Shown here: in pieces, positions 1-9,149 of the stretch
How positions within the stretch are numbered: position 1 is the stretch's first letter
Layout: each line of letters starts with the position of its first letter
Source: Pedobacter psychrotolerans
GTDB taxonomy: Bacteria > Bacteroidota > Bacteroidia > Sphingobacteriales > Sphingobacteriaceae
Reading direction: 5' to 3'
Assembly: GCF_004340665.1 (NCBI RefSeq)
Contig: NZ_SLWO01000004.1
Location: 434,001 to 498,000, forward strand
DNA: 64,000 nucleotides
Made by a program: the position numbers and the translations under genes
The notes under the pieces: model-generated
What the model saw: only the letters and a program-made list of their open reading frames with translations
Database searches by the model: none
Told to the model about the DNA's origin: nothing

Positions 1-606
1 AGCGGATCTGGCAAAACTTTTTTTCTAAACTGTTTCCTTCATCATTTTAAACAGGATGAAGTAACACTGGTTTCTCAGGATGATTATTACATTCCTGCCG
101 GAGACATGAGTCAGGAAGAAAATAAACTTTATAATTTTGATCTTCCATCTACAATAGATAGTCAGCAATTTTTGAAAGACATTAAACAATTGTTAGATGG
201 TGAAGTAGTTTATAAAAAGGAATATAGTTTTAATAACCCATTGGCTGTTGTCAAAATCCTGGAGATTAAATCAGCACCTATCATAATTGTCGAAGGACTC
301 TTTATTCTACATTTCAAAGAAATTTCAGACTTATTGGATCATACCATTTTTGTTGATGCAGATGAACAGGTAGCCTTAGACAGGCGTGTAAAACGGGACG
401 GTTTAGAACGCGGTTATCCTGAAGATGATGTAATTTACAAATGGCATAATCATGTGGTACCTGCCTATAAGGAATATCTTCTACCCTACAGAGAAAGTTG
501 CAATAAAGTGGTGATGAACAATACCAATGAACCGGATGAACTGATTGCCATTACGGAAGACATTTCAAATGACCTTCGAAATAATATTTTGGTAAACATA
601 TATTAG
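1..606 (+). CDS. uridine kinase-like P-loop kinase, 5' end outside window
   Basis: The reading frame is open from base 1 and starts inside a Walker A loop (SGSGKT), so the real start lies upstream of the window. A DDYY motif follows at about residues 27-30. Further on come a hydrophobic strand with VEGLF (Walker B region) and DRRVKRDGLERG, the basic lid helix of uridine kinase/phosphoribulokinase-type P-loop enzymes. The family phosphorylates uridine or cytidine with ATP or GTP in pyrimidine salvage, in the cytoplasm. The visible 201 residues fit a protein of about 205-210 residues, so only a few residues are missing. Substrate is inferred from the family; some Bacteroidota paralogues annotated this way are untested. 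Confidence 0.8.
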   Translation, partial: SGSGKTFFLNCFLHHFKQDEVTLVSQDDYYIPAGDMSQEENKLYNFDLPSTIDSQQFLKDIKQLLDGEVVYKKEYSFNNPLAVVKILEIKSAPIIIVEGLFILHFKEISDLLDHTIFVDADEQVALDRRVKRDGLERGYPEDDVIYKWHNHVVPAYKEYLLPYRESCNKVVMNNTNEPDELIAITEDISNDLRNNILVNIY

Positions 607-642
607 AACACTGTATCATAATTATGAATTTGTATTAAAATT

Positions 643-713
643 TGTCATGTTGAGCTTGTCGAAACACTTTTAAGAACAGTTTTTAAAAGTCCTTCGACTG
701 GCACAGGATGACA
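643..713. repeat. palindromic intergenic repeat, family A
   Basis: An imperfect inverted repeat. The left arm begins TGTCATGTTGAGCTTGTCGA and the right arm ends CACAGGATGACA, with an AT-rich middle. Outer arms of the TGTCAT...ATGACA type, with an inner TCGAA/TTCGA match, are typical of short palindromic repeats dispersed between genes in Bacteroidota. It follows the kinase stop and may also act as a transcription end. No transposase is present. Confidence 0.6.
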
Positions 714-804
714 GCAAAGGTTGAAAGATTACTTTACGCATTCATTCTCGCGATCGGCACCCTATTATTCACTCCATGCTATCCAAATTCTACTCCCTCT
801 CCAT

Positions 805-1803
805 TCAAATCGATCCTCCTTCAACCAAATGCGACTCATCAATAATGGTTTGTGCGAATGAACTTCCGGCAATACAGCGCATCATTCTGTTTAAGGCAAG
901 TTTCCCCAACTTAAAACCGCTGGTTTCGGCATAAGTAATCTCTGGATAGAATAATTTCGGTATCATACCATCACTGATGCTGATAATGCCTATATCCTGT
1001 GGAAACTTCAAGCCCTTGCGCTGTACAGCTTTCATTACGCCAGCAAGGATTTCATCACTCATGCAGAATATGGCAAGATACCTCCCTTTAAAATCGGCGA
1101 GTGCAGTTAAAACGATCTGTTCTGCCTCATCAGCACTGCTTGCATTCACGCTTTGCAGTTGAATCTTCTGATTACCTTCATTAAGCACCTTATGAAAGGT
1201 ATGATAACGAACCTGGGTGATCGACATATTTGGATCACCAAAAATACCCAATACATTTTGAACACCCTTTTTCAAAATTGCTGAAGCCGCCAGTAATGCC
1301 GCATGCTCATCGGCTACGCAAATTTTATTACACAGTTCACAAGCAGGTACTTTATCAAAAAAAATCACCGGGATACCATATTCATCCAGTTTTAAAAAAG
1401 GCGCAATATCTTTGGTTTCCGTTGTGACGGAAATAAATACACCAGATACCCGCTTAAGTCTGCAACTTTTTAAAATTTCTAATTCAATCTGCGGATCATT
1501 CGAAGAACGGTAGATAAATACAGAATACCCGTGTTTCCTCGCTTCCTCCTCAATTGAACTGATGAAAGAGTGATAAAAGAAATTGGATAAGCTAGGCACC
1601 ACAATGGCAAACTCCTTATTGTTGTGTGTGCGCAGGTTTACCGCATAAGGATTAGGGTCATATTCAATCAGTGCGGCTAGCTCATTAATTTTTCTTTTGG
1701 TTTCAATAGAAATATCCGGATGATCTTTTAAAGCTCTGGAAACTGTTGAAATACTAACATTCAGTTGCGCTGCAATTTTTTTAAGTGTTGGGCTAGGCTT
1801 CAT
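805..1803 (-). CDS. LacI-family transcriptional regulator
   Basis: 332 residues, the usual LacI/GalR length. Residues 6-26 form the helix-turn-helix (KKIAAQLNVSISTVSRALKD), followed by the hinge region (ISIETKRKINELA, then YDPNPYAVNLRT) and a periplasmic-binding-protein-like sugar sensor domain from about residue 65 (FAIVVPSLSNFFYHSFISS). The start at 1803 gives the canonical LacI N-terminus. A perfect 32-bp palindrome with the AACGTT core expected of a LacI operator lies 51 bp upstream of the start, and a minus-strand -7 box TATATTTG sits at 1821-1828, so autoregulation is likely. The genes it faces (MFS remnant, SusC, SusD, trehalase) suggest a trehalose- or maltose-type effector; that is inference from context. 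Confidence 0.9.
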   Translation of the reverse strand: MKPSPTLKKIAAQLNVSISTVSRALKDHPDISIETKRKINELAALIEYDPNPYAVNLRTHNNKEFAIVVPSLSNFFYHSFISSIEEEARKHGYSVFIYRSSNDPQIELEILKSCRLKRVSGVFISVTTETKDIAPFLKLDEYGIPVIFFDKVPACELCNKICVADEHAALLAASAILKKGVQNVLGIFGDPNMSITQVRYHTFHKVLNEGNQKIQLQSVNASSADEAEQIVLTALADFKGRYLAIFCMSDEILAGVMKAVQRKGLKFPQDIGIISISDGMIPKLFYPEITYAETSGFKLGKLALNRMMRCIAGSSFAQTIIDESHLVEGGSI

Positions 1804-1820
1804 TTAAATATTTGGTTAAT

Positions 1821-1828
1821 CAAATATA
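1821..1828 (-). promoter_or_regulatory. -7 promoter box of the lacI-type gene
   Basis: On the minus strand this reads TATATTTG, a full match to the Bacteroidota -7 consensus TAnnTTTG. It lies 17 bp upstream of the regulator start codon. No convincing -33 element is seen at the usual distance. Confidence 0.45.
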
Positions 1829-1853
1829 AGTTTTCTCCAACAAACATTTCCGC

Positions 1854-1885
1854 AATTATTACCGCAAACGTTTGCGGTAATAATT
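1854..1885. promoter_or_regulatory. 32-bp perfect palindrome, probable LacI-family operator
   Basis: The inner 18 bases read ACCGCAAACGTTTGCGGT. The symmetry continues without a mismatch for seven further A/T bases on each side, and stops at C1853/A1886. The centre GCAAACGTTTGC has the CG-centred symmetry bound by LacI/GalR proteins. It lies between the LacI-type gene and the SusC/SusD operon. A -7-like TAGTTTTA at 1898-1905 on the plus strand would put the palindrome at about -27 to -58 of a rightward promoter, where a bound repressor would block RNA polymerase. The regulator-operator pairing is inferred. Confidence 0.8.
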
Positions 1886-2191
1886 AATTCATTTTCATAG
1901 TTTTAAATGTGAATTTAGCATACCTTCACAGTATTAAAATGCAGTAACCCATTAAAGCGATCCCGGCTTTAAATCTGCAGATAACCAAATATGAATTGTT
2001 GAGATGGATAAAATCCATTTTCAGCCTAACCGTACGTGATATGAGACTAAATCTTTTATATATTTTATATTTTCCTGATTTATTTACTGCACAGAGTAAT
2101 ACTCATAAGGCCAATTTACATCCTAAAAAGTCGGTTGCAATGCAACAACAGTCGTTTGAGTTATCGTTAATGACAATCAAAGAGCGGTAAA
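1886..2191. other. non-coding region between operator and MFS remnant
   Basis: About 300 bases, AT-rich. It includes the -7-like TAGTTTTA at 1898-1905. An open frame at 1996-2190 has no recognisable protein character and is treated as chance. Nothing else was identified. Confidence 0.4.
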
Positions 2192-2516
2192 ATGATTAAC
2201 ATTCAACCTGTAAAAACGGAAAACGTTTTAACTGCTATGCAACTTAATTTAAGTTCCATCATTGCCATGCACATGGGCTTTTTTGGCATTCCATACAGCT
2301 TCAGTTTCCAGGAAACCCATATGGTACCCATTTATGCTTATTTAGGACTCAATGCAAATCAGTCACCATTATTAAATTTAGTCAGCCCTGTAACAAGCTT
2401 ACTCATTGAGCCTGTTATAGGCGCAATGAGTGATAAAACCACTTCAAAATTCGGAACCTGGCACCTGCATCGATGATGCCCTTAAAACGGTTAAAAAAAT
2501 TAAAAATCTTCTATAA
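2192..2516 (+). pseudogene. truncated MFS sugar transporter (N-terminal remnant)
   Basis: Codons from ATG 2192 encode about 90 residues matching the N-terminus of SLC45-like MFS sugar transporters: a first membrane helix (MGFFGIPYSFSFQETHM), then a second helix ending PVIGAMSDKTTSKFGTW, which carries the loop 2-3 motif (GxxSDxxxxxxGRRxP in intact members). After SKFGTW the frame runs into a stop at 2474-2476, leaving 1-2 of about 12 helices. Bases 2472-2516 in another frame read DDALKTVKKIKNLL then stop, which looks like the C-terminal end of a lost gene joined to the break at about 2470. A deletion is the simplest explanation. Intact trehalose/maltose loci of relatives carry such a transporter here. 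Confidence 0.65.
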
Positions 2517-2629
2517 TTACCTTTCAAACAACTAACTAAAACCAATATAAACATGATTAGCACACTACCACCTTAAAGGCACATTTGATTTTAAATCAAT
2601 TTTTTACTTACCAACTAATTAAAACGAAT

Positions 2630-5600
2630 ATGAACTTTACTTTACTTAGCAATCAGACTGTTTTTAACTATAAACAGAAATTGCATTTCCTACGAAAGCT
2701 GACGACCCTCATTTTTTTAATGATAGCGCTCAGCATGACCGCCTTTGCCCAAACAGTGGTAAAAGGAATTATCTATGATAATGACAAACTGCCATTGGTT
2801 GGCGCAACCATACAGGTAGCAGGCACCAACGTAAAAGCTCAAACAGATGCTGAAGGGAAATATCAGATCGCCGTACCTTCTGCAACTTCAAAATTGATTG
2901 TAAGCTTTGTAGGCTTTGAATCTCAAACTGTTAGCGTTAACAATCAAACTTTACTAAACATTACACTTAGCTCTCTGAATAATCTGGATGCAGTTGTAGT
3001 TGTGGGTTACGCCTCCGTTAAGAAAAGTGATCTTACAGGAGCTGCCGCTACCGTTTCAGCAAAAGATTTTAATAAAGGGCCACTTAATGCCCCAGATCAG
3101 CTTATCCAGGGAAAAGTAGCCGGCGTACAAATGATCAGCAACAGTGGCCAGCCAGGTGGTTCCTCTACGGTTCGCATCAGGGGAAATTCGGCCATTACCG
3201 GATCCGGACAACCTTTGTATGTAGTGGATGGTGTGGCATTGGACGGACGTTCAGCCAGGCCTTCTACCAGTGCAGGGATTGGTACTGCTCCTGACGGAAA
3301 TCCACTCAATTTCATCAACCCGGCTGACATCGAATCCATGGAAATTCTGAAAGATGCATCAGCTACAGCCATTTATGGCTCAAGAGCAGCTTATGGCGTA
3401 GTTTTAATTACCACTAAGCGTGGAAAATCTGGTGATACTAAAATAGACATCAGCGCTTCTGCAGGTGTGGGAAATGTTGCCCGCAAGGTTGATGTTTTAA
3501 CAGGTGATGAATATCGGGCCGCACTCAAAAAATATGGTTTAACCAGCGGCGACTTTGGTACCAGCGTGAATGCTTTAGATGAAATTTTAAGAACCGCTTA
3601 CAACCAAAACTATTCTGTAGGCATCAGTGGAGGTACTAATGGCAATACATTCAGGGCATCTTTAGGTTACCAAAATCAACAAGGAATTATTAAAGGCTCT
3701 GATTTTAAAAAATACAGTGCAGGTTTCAACGGTAACTTTAAGTTTCTGGAAAGCAAAAAGCTTGGTTTGGATGTAAACATGATCAGCAATCAGTATTTGG
3801 AAAGTATTGCACCAATTACCACAGATGCAGGCTTCACCGGAAGTTTGATCAGTCAGGCATTATCCTGGAACCCAACTCAATCTTTCTACAATCCAGATGG
3901 AAGCCTGTTTATTGATTATGGTTCTACCACCATCAATCCTTTAGCGGCATTAGCGGCAAACAGCGATAAAGCAAAAGTATCGACCATTTTAGGAAGCGTT
4001 TCGCCTTATTACAAAATTACACCATGGCTGGAATACAGAATGTTAGCCAGCGTAAATTATAGCACAGGGATTAGAAGAGCCTCAACCAGAAGTACACTGA
4101 ACTTACAAGGTATTCAACCTTCGGGAGACTTTTTAGGTGGTTATGCCAGCTATTCTAACACTGAATTAGTGACACAGCAGTTTACCAATACCTTAAATTT
4201 TAACAAAGAGATTGTTATGAAGCTGAATTTAAATGCCGTAATCGGTTATGAATATTCAAATTTTATAAATAAGAGTGCAGTAAATACAGCCACAGGTTTC
4301 GGAAATCTGCCTCTTGATTATACGGATGCTTTTGAGGCAACACTTAAGGCGAACAGAACTTTTGTAACCAGTCAGGATCCAACAACAGAGTTACAATCAT
4401 ACTTTGCCAGGGCTATCTTTAACTATGATAATAAATATATACTAACGGCAACCGTTAGAGCTGATGGTTCAACAAAGTTTGGTGCAAACAATAAATATGG
4501 TTATTTCCCATCATTTGCTGCAGCATGGAATATTAAAAAAGAAAGTTTTCTTGCTAATGTAGTCTGGCTGGATTTATTAAAAATCAGAGCAAGTTATGGT
4601 ATCACCGGTAATCAAGATTTCCCTTCGGGCTCATCTCAACAACGTTTCGTATATAGAACACCAAGCAAAGCTGGAGATCCTATTCCTCAAGTTGGTATAA
4701 ATAATCAGAACGATAATTTGAAATGGCAAGAAGATAAACAAACCAATGTTGGTGTAGATTTTGGCTTATTTGGCAATAAACTAACGGGATCTATTGATTA
4801 CTTCAATAAAACCACAAAAGATTTATTATATCCGCAAACAGCATTTGCTCCGGCCGAGCAAGGCAATGTAATCACATGGAAAAATTTAAGTGGTGAGATT
4901 ATTAACAATGGTGTGGAGATGAGTTTAAATGCAAACATTATTGAAAAAGATAACTTATCATGGTCTTTAGGAGGTAACGTAACCTATATTAAAAATAGAG
5001 TTGAAAACCTGAATGACTTGATCAAAACCGGCTCATTAAGTGGTCAGGGATTAAGTGATGTAACCACAGAAGTGATTCAAAATGGCTTACCATTATTTGC
5101 CATGGTAACCAGACAATATAATGGTTTAGATGCCAATGGATTCTCTTTATATACTGATGATGGATTTACAAAATACTATGTTGGCAACCCTAATCCAAAA
5201 TTCATTATGGGTTTAAGCACAAATTTAAGATACAAAAAATTATCTTTCACGGCTAACTTCAATGGTTCATTCGGACAAAGTGTTTATAACAATACAGCAA
5301 ATTCAGTTTTAGCGATTTCCAACCTGGGTTCCAGAAATGTGTCATCAGGCATTCTTTCTTTACCAGTTCAGGAATCTCTCGCCAATCCAATTGCTGCATC
5401 TTCGAGATACATAGAAAAAGGAGATTATGTAAAATTAGCTAACGCAACTTTAAACTATAATTTCGGCAATATCGGCAAAGCAATCAAATCATTAAATGTT
5501 TACGTCAACGGCCAAAATCTTTTCGTAATTACAAAATATACAGGTTTTGATCCGGAAGTAAATGTAAACAAAAGTGTAAATGGTGTTCCTTCTGCCGGTA

Positions 5601-5662
5601 TAGATTATACAGCATATCCAACAGCGAGAACATTCAATTTTGGTGTTAATTTCTCTCTTTAA
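2630..5662 (+). CDS. SusC-like TonB-dependent outer-membrane receptor
   Basis: 1010 residues from ATG 2630. A TTG 45 bases upstream is also in frame but gives an unusual leader. The order is: signal peptide ending MTAFAQ, a carboxypeptidase D regulatory-like Ig domain (VVKGIIYDNDKLPLVGATIQ to about residue 110), the SusC linker LDAVVVVGYASVKKSDLTGA, a plug domain (VRIRGNSAITGSGQPLYVVDG; DIESMEILKDASATAIYGSRA), then a 22-strand barrel ending in NFGVNFSL with a terminal aromatic/hydrophobic pattern. No N-terminal STN domain is present, so it is not expected to signal to a FecR protein. It imports oligosaccharide across the outer membrane with the SusD partner that starts 18 bp downstream. Trehalose or a trehalose-containing glycan is inferred from the neighbouring trehalase. 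Confidence 0.93.
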   Translation: MNFTLLSNQTVFNYKQKLHFLRKLTTLIFLMIALSMTAFAQTVVKGIIYDNDKLPLVGATIQVAGTNVKAQTDAEGKYQIAVPSATSKLIVSFVGFESQTVSVNNQTLLNITLSSLNNLDAVVVVGYASVKKSDLTGAAATVSAKDFNKGPLNAPDQLIQGKVAGVQMISNSGQPGGSSTVRIRGNSAITGSGQPLYVVDGVALDGRSARPSTSAGIGTAPDGNPLNFINPADIESMEILKDASATAIYGSRAAYGVVLITTKRGKSGDTKIDISASAGVGNVARKVDVLTGDEYRAALKKYGLTSGDFGTSVNALDEILRTAYNQNYSVGISGGTNGNTFRASLGYQNQQGIIKGSDFKKYSAGFNGNFKFLESKKLGLDVNMISNQYLESIAPITTDAGFTGSLISQALSWNPTQSFYNPDGSLFIDYGSTTINPLAALAANSDKAKVSTILGSVSPYYKITPWLEYRMLASVNYSTGIRRASTRSTLNLQGIQPSGDFLGGYASYSNTELVTQQFTNTLNFNKEIVMKLNLNAVIGYEYSNFINKSAVNTATGFGNLPLDYTDAFEATLKANRTFVTSQDPTTELQSYFARAIFNYDNKYILTATVRADGSTKFGANNKYGYFPSFAAAWNIKKESFLANVVWLDLLKIRASYGITGNQDFPSGSSQQRFVYRTPSKAGDPIPQVGINNQNDNLKWQEDKQTNVGVDFGLFGNKLTGSIDYFNKTTKDLLYPQTAFAPAEQGNVITWKNLSGEIINNGVEMSLNANIIEKDNLSWSLGGNVTYIKNRVENLNDLIKTGSLSGQGLSDVTTEVIQNGLPLFAMVTRQYNGLDANGFSLYTDDGFTKYYVGNPNPKFIMGLSTNLRYKKLSFTANFNGSFGQSVYNNTANSVLAISNLGSRNVSSGILSLPVQESLANPIAASSRYIEKGDYVKLANATLNYNFGNIGKAIKSLNVYVNGQNLFVITKYTGFDPEVNVNKSVNGVPSAGIDYTAYPTARTFNFGVNFSL

Positions 5663-5680
5663 TCATTCAATTGAAATCAA

Positions 5681-7189
5681 ATGAAAAATAAATATATAAT
5701 CGGCTTTATAGCAGCAACACTAGCGCTATCTGGCTGTACCAAACTAGATGAGAATTTAAATGGTCAGGTAAATTCTGGTACACTTTCTCAAGGAAACGTA
5801 CCAGGGTTAATTTCTGCAGCTTACATCGCCATGAGAGGTCCTTATCAAGCACCTTGGAACTGGTCTGCTTTGCAGGAAGTAACATCTGATGAAGCCATTG
5901 TTCCAACAAGAGCAGGTGATTGGGATGATAACGGCGCATGGAGAGCACTTCATTTACACAAATGGGCTGCAGATGATGGCAGAATCTCTGGTGTATTCAG
6001 AGATTTAAATAGTATAAGTTATGCAGCTACTACAGTTTTAAGATTTAGTCCAACTCCCGCACAATCAGCTGAGGCACGTTTCCTGAGGGCTTTTGCTCAA
6101 TTCTCTATTTTAGATGGCTGGGGCCAGGTTCCTTACCGCGAAACTGGTGAGGGTGTAATTCTTCCTTCCAAAGTGAGAAATGCATCTGAAGAAATTGCTT
6201 ATTTAATCTCAGAGTTAACTGCAATCATTCCAGACTTACCAAATGGTCCTGCAAACGTATCAAACAAGAATGCAGCAAGAACTTTATTGATGAAAATCTA
6301 CCTTAATAAAGGCGCATTCTTAAACCGTAACGCACCTACATTTGATGCTGCTGACATGGCAAAAGTAATTTCATTGGCTGATGAAATTGCAACAGGAGGA
6401 TATTCACTTTCCACCAACTATTTTGACAACTTCGCTCCTTCAAATAATGTTATTTCCAGAGAAAACATTTTTACTGCAGAGAATACCGCCGGAAATGATG
6501 GAAGTGATTTAGATGGTATGTGGAAATGTACCCTACACTACAATCAAAATCCGAACGGTTATAATGGATTTGCAACTTTATCAAATTTTTACGACAAATT
6601 TGAGGCTACTGATAAAAGAAGAGGTGATACCTATACGGGGCAAACCAATATATCGGGCATTAGAGTAGGCTTTTTAGTTGGTCAGCAATTTGATCAGACT
6701 GGCCTGGCTTTAAAAGACAGAAAAGGAAACCCATTAGCCTTTACTCCAGAAGTAAGCATTATCGAAAGGGATCCAAATCACCTGGAAGTGGCTGGAATTC
6801 GTGTTGTTAAATATCCTATTGATTATGCAAATGCTGGTTCAAGAAAACCAGATAACGACTGGGTATATTACAGGTATGCTGACGTTTTATTGATGAAAGC
6901 AGAAGCTTTGCTTAGAACGTCACAGGCTGGCGCAGCCCTAACCATTGTCAATTCCATCAGAACAGTTAGAGGCGCATCCACTTTAGGAAGCTTGACCGTG
7001 GATAACCTGTTAGATGAACGCGGACGTGAATTATACTGGGAAAGTTTTAGAAGACAGGATTTAATTCGTTTTGGTAAATTCCTGGCTGCTTGGCAAGAAA
7101 AACCAGCCAGCGATGCGAAATATCTTTTATTTCCGATTCCTGACAATCAACTCGGTAATCCAAATCTTGTTCAGAATCCTGGATTTTAA
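5681..7189 (+). CDS. SusD/RagB-like surface lipoprotein
   Basis: 502 residues. The signal peptide ends at a lipobox (ALSGC, Cys19), so the protein is lipidated and exposed on the outer membrane. SusD hallmarks follow: TPR-like helices (EARFLRAFAQFSILDGWGQVPY near residue 145), NKNAARTLLMKIYLN, and the C-terminal segment YYRYADVLLMKAEALLRTSQ, RGRELYWESFRRQDLIRFGKF and FPIPDNQLGNPNLVQNPGF. It caps the SusC channel and binds the glycan. It begins 18 bp after susC and is followed by a strong terminator, so susC-susD is one transcription unit. Confidence 0.93.
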   Translation: MKNKYIIGFIAATLALSGCTKLDENLNGQVNSGTLSQGNVPGLISAAYIAMRGPYQAPWNWSALQEVTSDEAIVPTRAGDWDDNGAWRALHLHKWAADDGRISGVFRDLNSISYAATTVLRFSPTPAQSAEARFLRAFAQFSILDGWGQVPYRETGEGVILPSKVRNASEEIAYLISELTAIIPDLPNGPANVSNKNAARTLLMKIYLNKGAFLNRNAPTFDAADMAKVISLADEIATGGYSLSTNYFDNFAPSNNVISRENIFTAENTAGNDGSDLDGMWKCTLHYNQNPNGYNGFATLSNFYDKFEATDKRRGDTYTGQTNISGIRVGFLVGQQFDQTGLALKDRKGNPLAFTPEVSIIERDPNHLEVAGIRVVKYPIDYANAGSRKPDNDWVYYRYADVLLMKAEALLRTSQAGAALTIVNSIRTVRGASTLGSLTVDNLLDERGRELYWESFRRQDLIRFGKFLAAWQEKPASDAKYLLFPIPDNQLGNPNLVQNPGF

Positions 7190-7210
7190 AAGACCTTAAT
7201 ATTTAATACA

Positions 7211-7258
7211 AATGCTAAGTCCGGCCCTGAATATTCAAGGCCGGACTTAGCATTTTTT
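7211..7258 (+). terminator. rho-independent terminator after susD
   Basis: A perfect 16-bp stem (AATGCTAAGTCCGGCC at 7211-7226 with its complement at 7239-7254), a 12-base loop and a following T tract. It ends the susC-susD unit. Confidence 0.9.
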
Positions 7259-7265
7259 ATGTCTT

Positions 7266-7560
7266 TAAAACTGGAGAAGTTCTGCCCTGCTTTTAACTTA
7301 CGAAGTTTCGGCAGATTTGCGTCGTGCTGGGAAAACTTTGCATTCGACTCAACTTACGAAGTGTAGCTGGATTTGCGGGCCAGAAAAACTTCGTCAGTTT
7401 AATGGTAAATCTTGAAGCTCCTTTACCAACTTCACAAGAACTAATGGCTAAAATTTAGCCTTTTAAATAAAGTCTTTAAATATCTTCAAAACTGGCGAAG
7501 TTCTGACCTGCCTCAGGCCTTTGAAACTTCGCAAGTTAACCTAACTAAACTTCGCAAGTT
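7266..7560. repeat. cluster of AACTTCGCAAGTT-type palindromic repeats
   Basis: Two copies of a segment AAAACTGG(A/C)GAAGTTCTG(C/A)CCTGC lie at about 7268-7290 and 7488-7511. AACTTCGCAAGTT occurs twice (7525-7537, 7548-7560), and diverged forms (CTTACGAAGT, AACTTCGTCAGTT) lie between. The segment AACTGGCGAAGTT at 7490-7502 pairs with 7525-7537 with one mismatch. On the minus strand these hairpins follow the trehalase stop codon and could act as its transcription end. Confidence 0.6.
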
Positions 7561-7565
7561 GACAT

Positions 7566-9119
7566 CTATCGCTTCAACAGCTTAAGCAATACACCATTGG
7601 TCCAGCCGAAACCATCCTGTAATGGATATTCACCCCCTCCTCCACCTTTACTATTGGTTTCCACTACATTGTATTTTTCCATCAACTTACCCGTATTCTT
7701 AAAAACAGCTATGTTCAGATTAACCCATCTATTGGTTATCGTATCAGCTAATTTATGGTAGCCATAATGATGTAATCCTGATATACTCACCCATTGTAAG
7801 GGAGCCCAGGCATTTGGAGCATCCCACTGTTCTTTGGTTGTTTTTAGTGTTGTAATTAATCCACCCGATTTAAGAAAGTCTTTTTCTAATTTTTCAGATA
7901 CAGCCTTGGCCTGAACTGCAGTAGCCAATTTGAAATAAAGCGGAAAAGAAGCCGCTAGGGTTAATTGCTTAGAAAAACTTTTATTTTTCCAGTTATAGTC
8001 TGTGAAGAAATTTTGTTGAGCATTCCAAAAATATTTCAATATTGCAGCTTTGCGTTTATTTGCTCTGGCAGAAAACAGACTGGCTTTTTTGGTATCTCCT
8101 GCCTCTTGATTAGCAGCTGCTATGGTACGCTCCAGATTATACATCAACGTATTTAAATCAACAGGTAAAAGATCAGTGGTAATAATCTGACTAAAGCTTA
8201 AGCCATCGGCAAACCAACGACTACTAAAATCCCAGCCTGACTCTGCAGCGGAACGCACATTTCTTAAAAAGGTAGCTGGGTTTTGTTTCGTTGACTTTGC
8301 TGCTTCATAATCTTCCCTGTATGATTCCTCTCTCGGCTGATCACCAGCATCATAATATCGGTTTAAAATGGCACCATCACTCAGCTTAACCACGTGATTA
8401 ATGGCGTTACCTGGTTTCAGCTGTTCAGCACCCTTCATCCAGAATTGGTATTCCTTTTCCAAAGCATCTTTGTATTCATTTAGTTTAACGTCTGGATTAT
8501 CCAGTACAAGCAACTGAACCATCGCTGCAAAAAAAGGCGGTTGCGAGCGGGTAAGATAATAGCTTCTGTTTCCATTGGGAATAAAACCATAGGTATTGAT
8601 CAGGTATGCAAAATTATCGACCATATCTTTCATTAATTTTGTTTTACCTGCTTCTTTTAAACCCAACATAGTGAAGTAAGAATCCCAATAATAAACCTCT
8701 CTAAATCGTCCTCCGGGTACTAAGTATGGCTTTGGCAAGGGAAGTAATGAAGATTGATAAGTGGTAGTGGTATCAGGATTTCGTTGTAAAACAGTCCATA
8801 AAGTATCTAAATGCCTTTCGATACCAGCCTTTATATCCGATTTATACAAGGCAGTGTGGCTTTCAGGCAAACTAAAATGCGAATCAACAAAATTTTTGAG
8901 GTTAAAATCCTTACTACTTTTTTGATTCAGATAAGCCTTCATAATCGAAGCAGGATCTGCTTTCGGCACTGCATCAGCAAAAGATTTCCCATCTGCATAT
9001 ATCCTGGATAATTGCACTTCCTCAAATAAACCTGGATAAATTAATCTTGGCGATTTTTGATGCTGTGCAAATAATGCGTTTGAAACAAAAAGGAGGAAGT
9101 AAATAATAGTTTTTTTCAT
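7566..9119 (-). CDS. treA: secreted trehalase, glycoside hydrolase family 37
   Basis: 517 residues with a signal peptide (ends NALFAQ), so it acts in the periplasm. It hydrolyses trehalose to two glucose. GH37 signatures are present: PGGRFREVYYWDSYFTMLGL near residue 135 and QWDAPNAWAPLQW near 433. By comparison with E. coli Tre37A the catalytic acid is the Asp of SGWDFSSRW and the base is the Glu of GGGGEYPLQDGFGWTNG; both are present. It is transcribed towards susC/susD. The length matches periplasmic TreA enzymes, and it looks intact although the neighbouring transporter is broken. Trehalose could then only be used as released glucose, unless a transporter is encoded elsewhere. Confidence 0.93.
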   Translation of the reverse strand: MKKTIIYFLLFVSNALFAQHQKSPRLIYPGLFEEVQLSRIYADGKSFADAVPKADPASIMKAYLNQKSSKDFNLKNFVDSHFSLPESHTALYKSDIKAGIERHLDTLWTVLQRNPDTTTTYQSSLLPLPKPYLVPGGRFREVYYWDSYFTMLGLKEAGKTKLMKDMVDNFAYLINTYGFIPNGNRSYYLTRSQPPFFAAMVQLLVLDNPDVKLNEYKDALEKEYQFWMKGAEQLKPGNAINHVVKLSDGAILNRYYDAGDQPREESYREDYEAAKSTKQNPATFLRNVRSAAESGWDFSSRWFADGLSFSQIITTDLLPVDLNTLMYNLERTIAAANQEAGDTKKASLFSARANKRKAAILKYFWNAQQNFFTDYNWKNKSFSKQLTLAASFPLYFKLATAVQAKAVSEKLEKDFLKSGGLITTLKTTKEQWDAPNAWAPLQWVSISGLHHYGYHKLADTITNRWVNLNIAVFKNTGKLMEKYNVVETNSKGGGGGEYPLQDGFGWTNGVLLKLLKR

Positions 9120-9149
9120 ATTGAAATTTATACAGATTAAATTTTAACG

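Noticed and set aside
643-713. Considered as part of a CRISPR array or insertion-sequence end
   Set aside because: Single unit, no spacers, no transposase; it fits the dispersed palindromic repeats of Bacteroidota.
1996-2190. Open frame of 64 codons before the MFS remnant
   Set aside because: No recognisable family, mixed hydrophobic/charged text without pattern, and it lies in the likely 5' leader of the operon. Treated as chance.
3097-3372. Minus-strand open frame of 91 codons inside susC
   Set aside because: It is an antisense shadow of the SusC plug domain, whose sequence is strongly conserved in the other frame.
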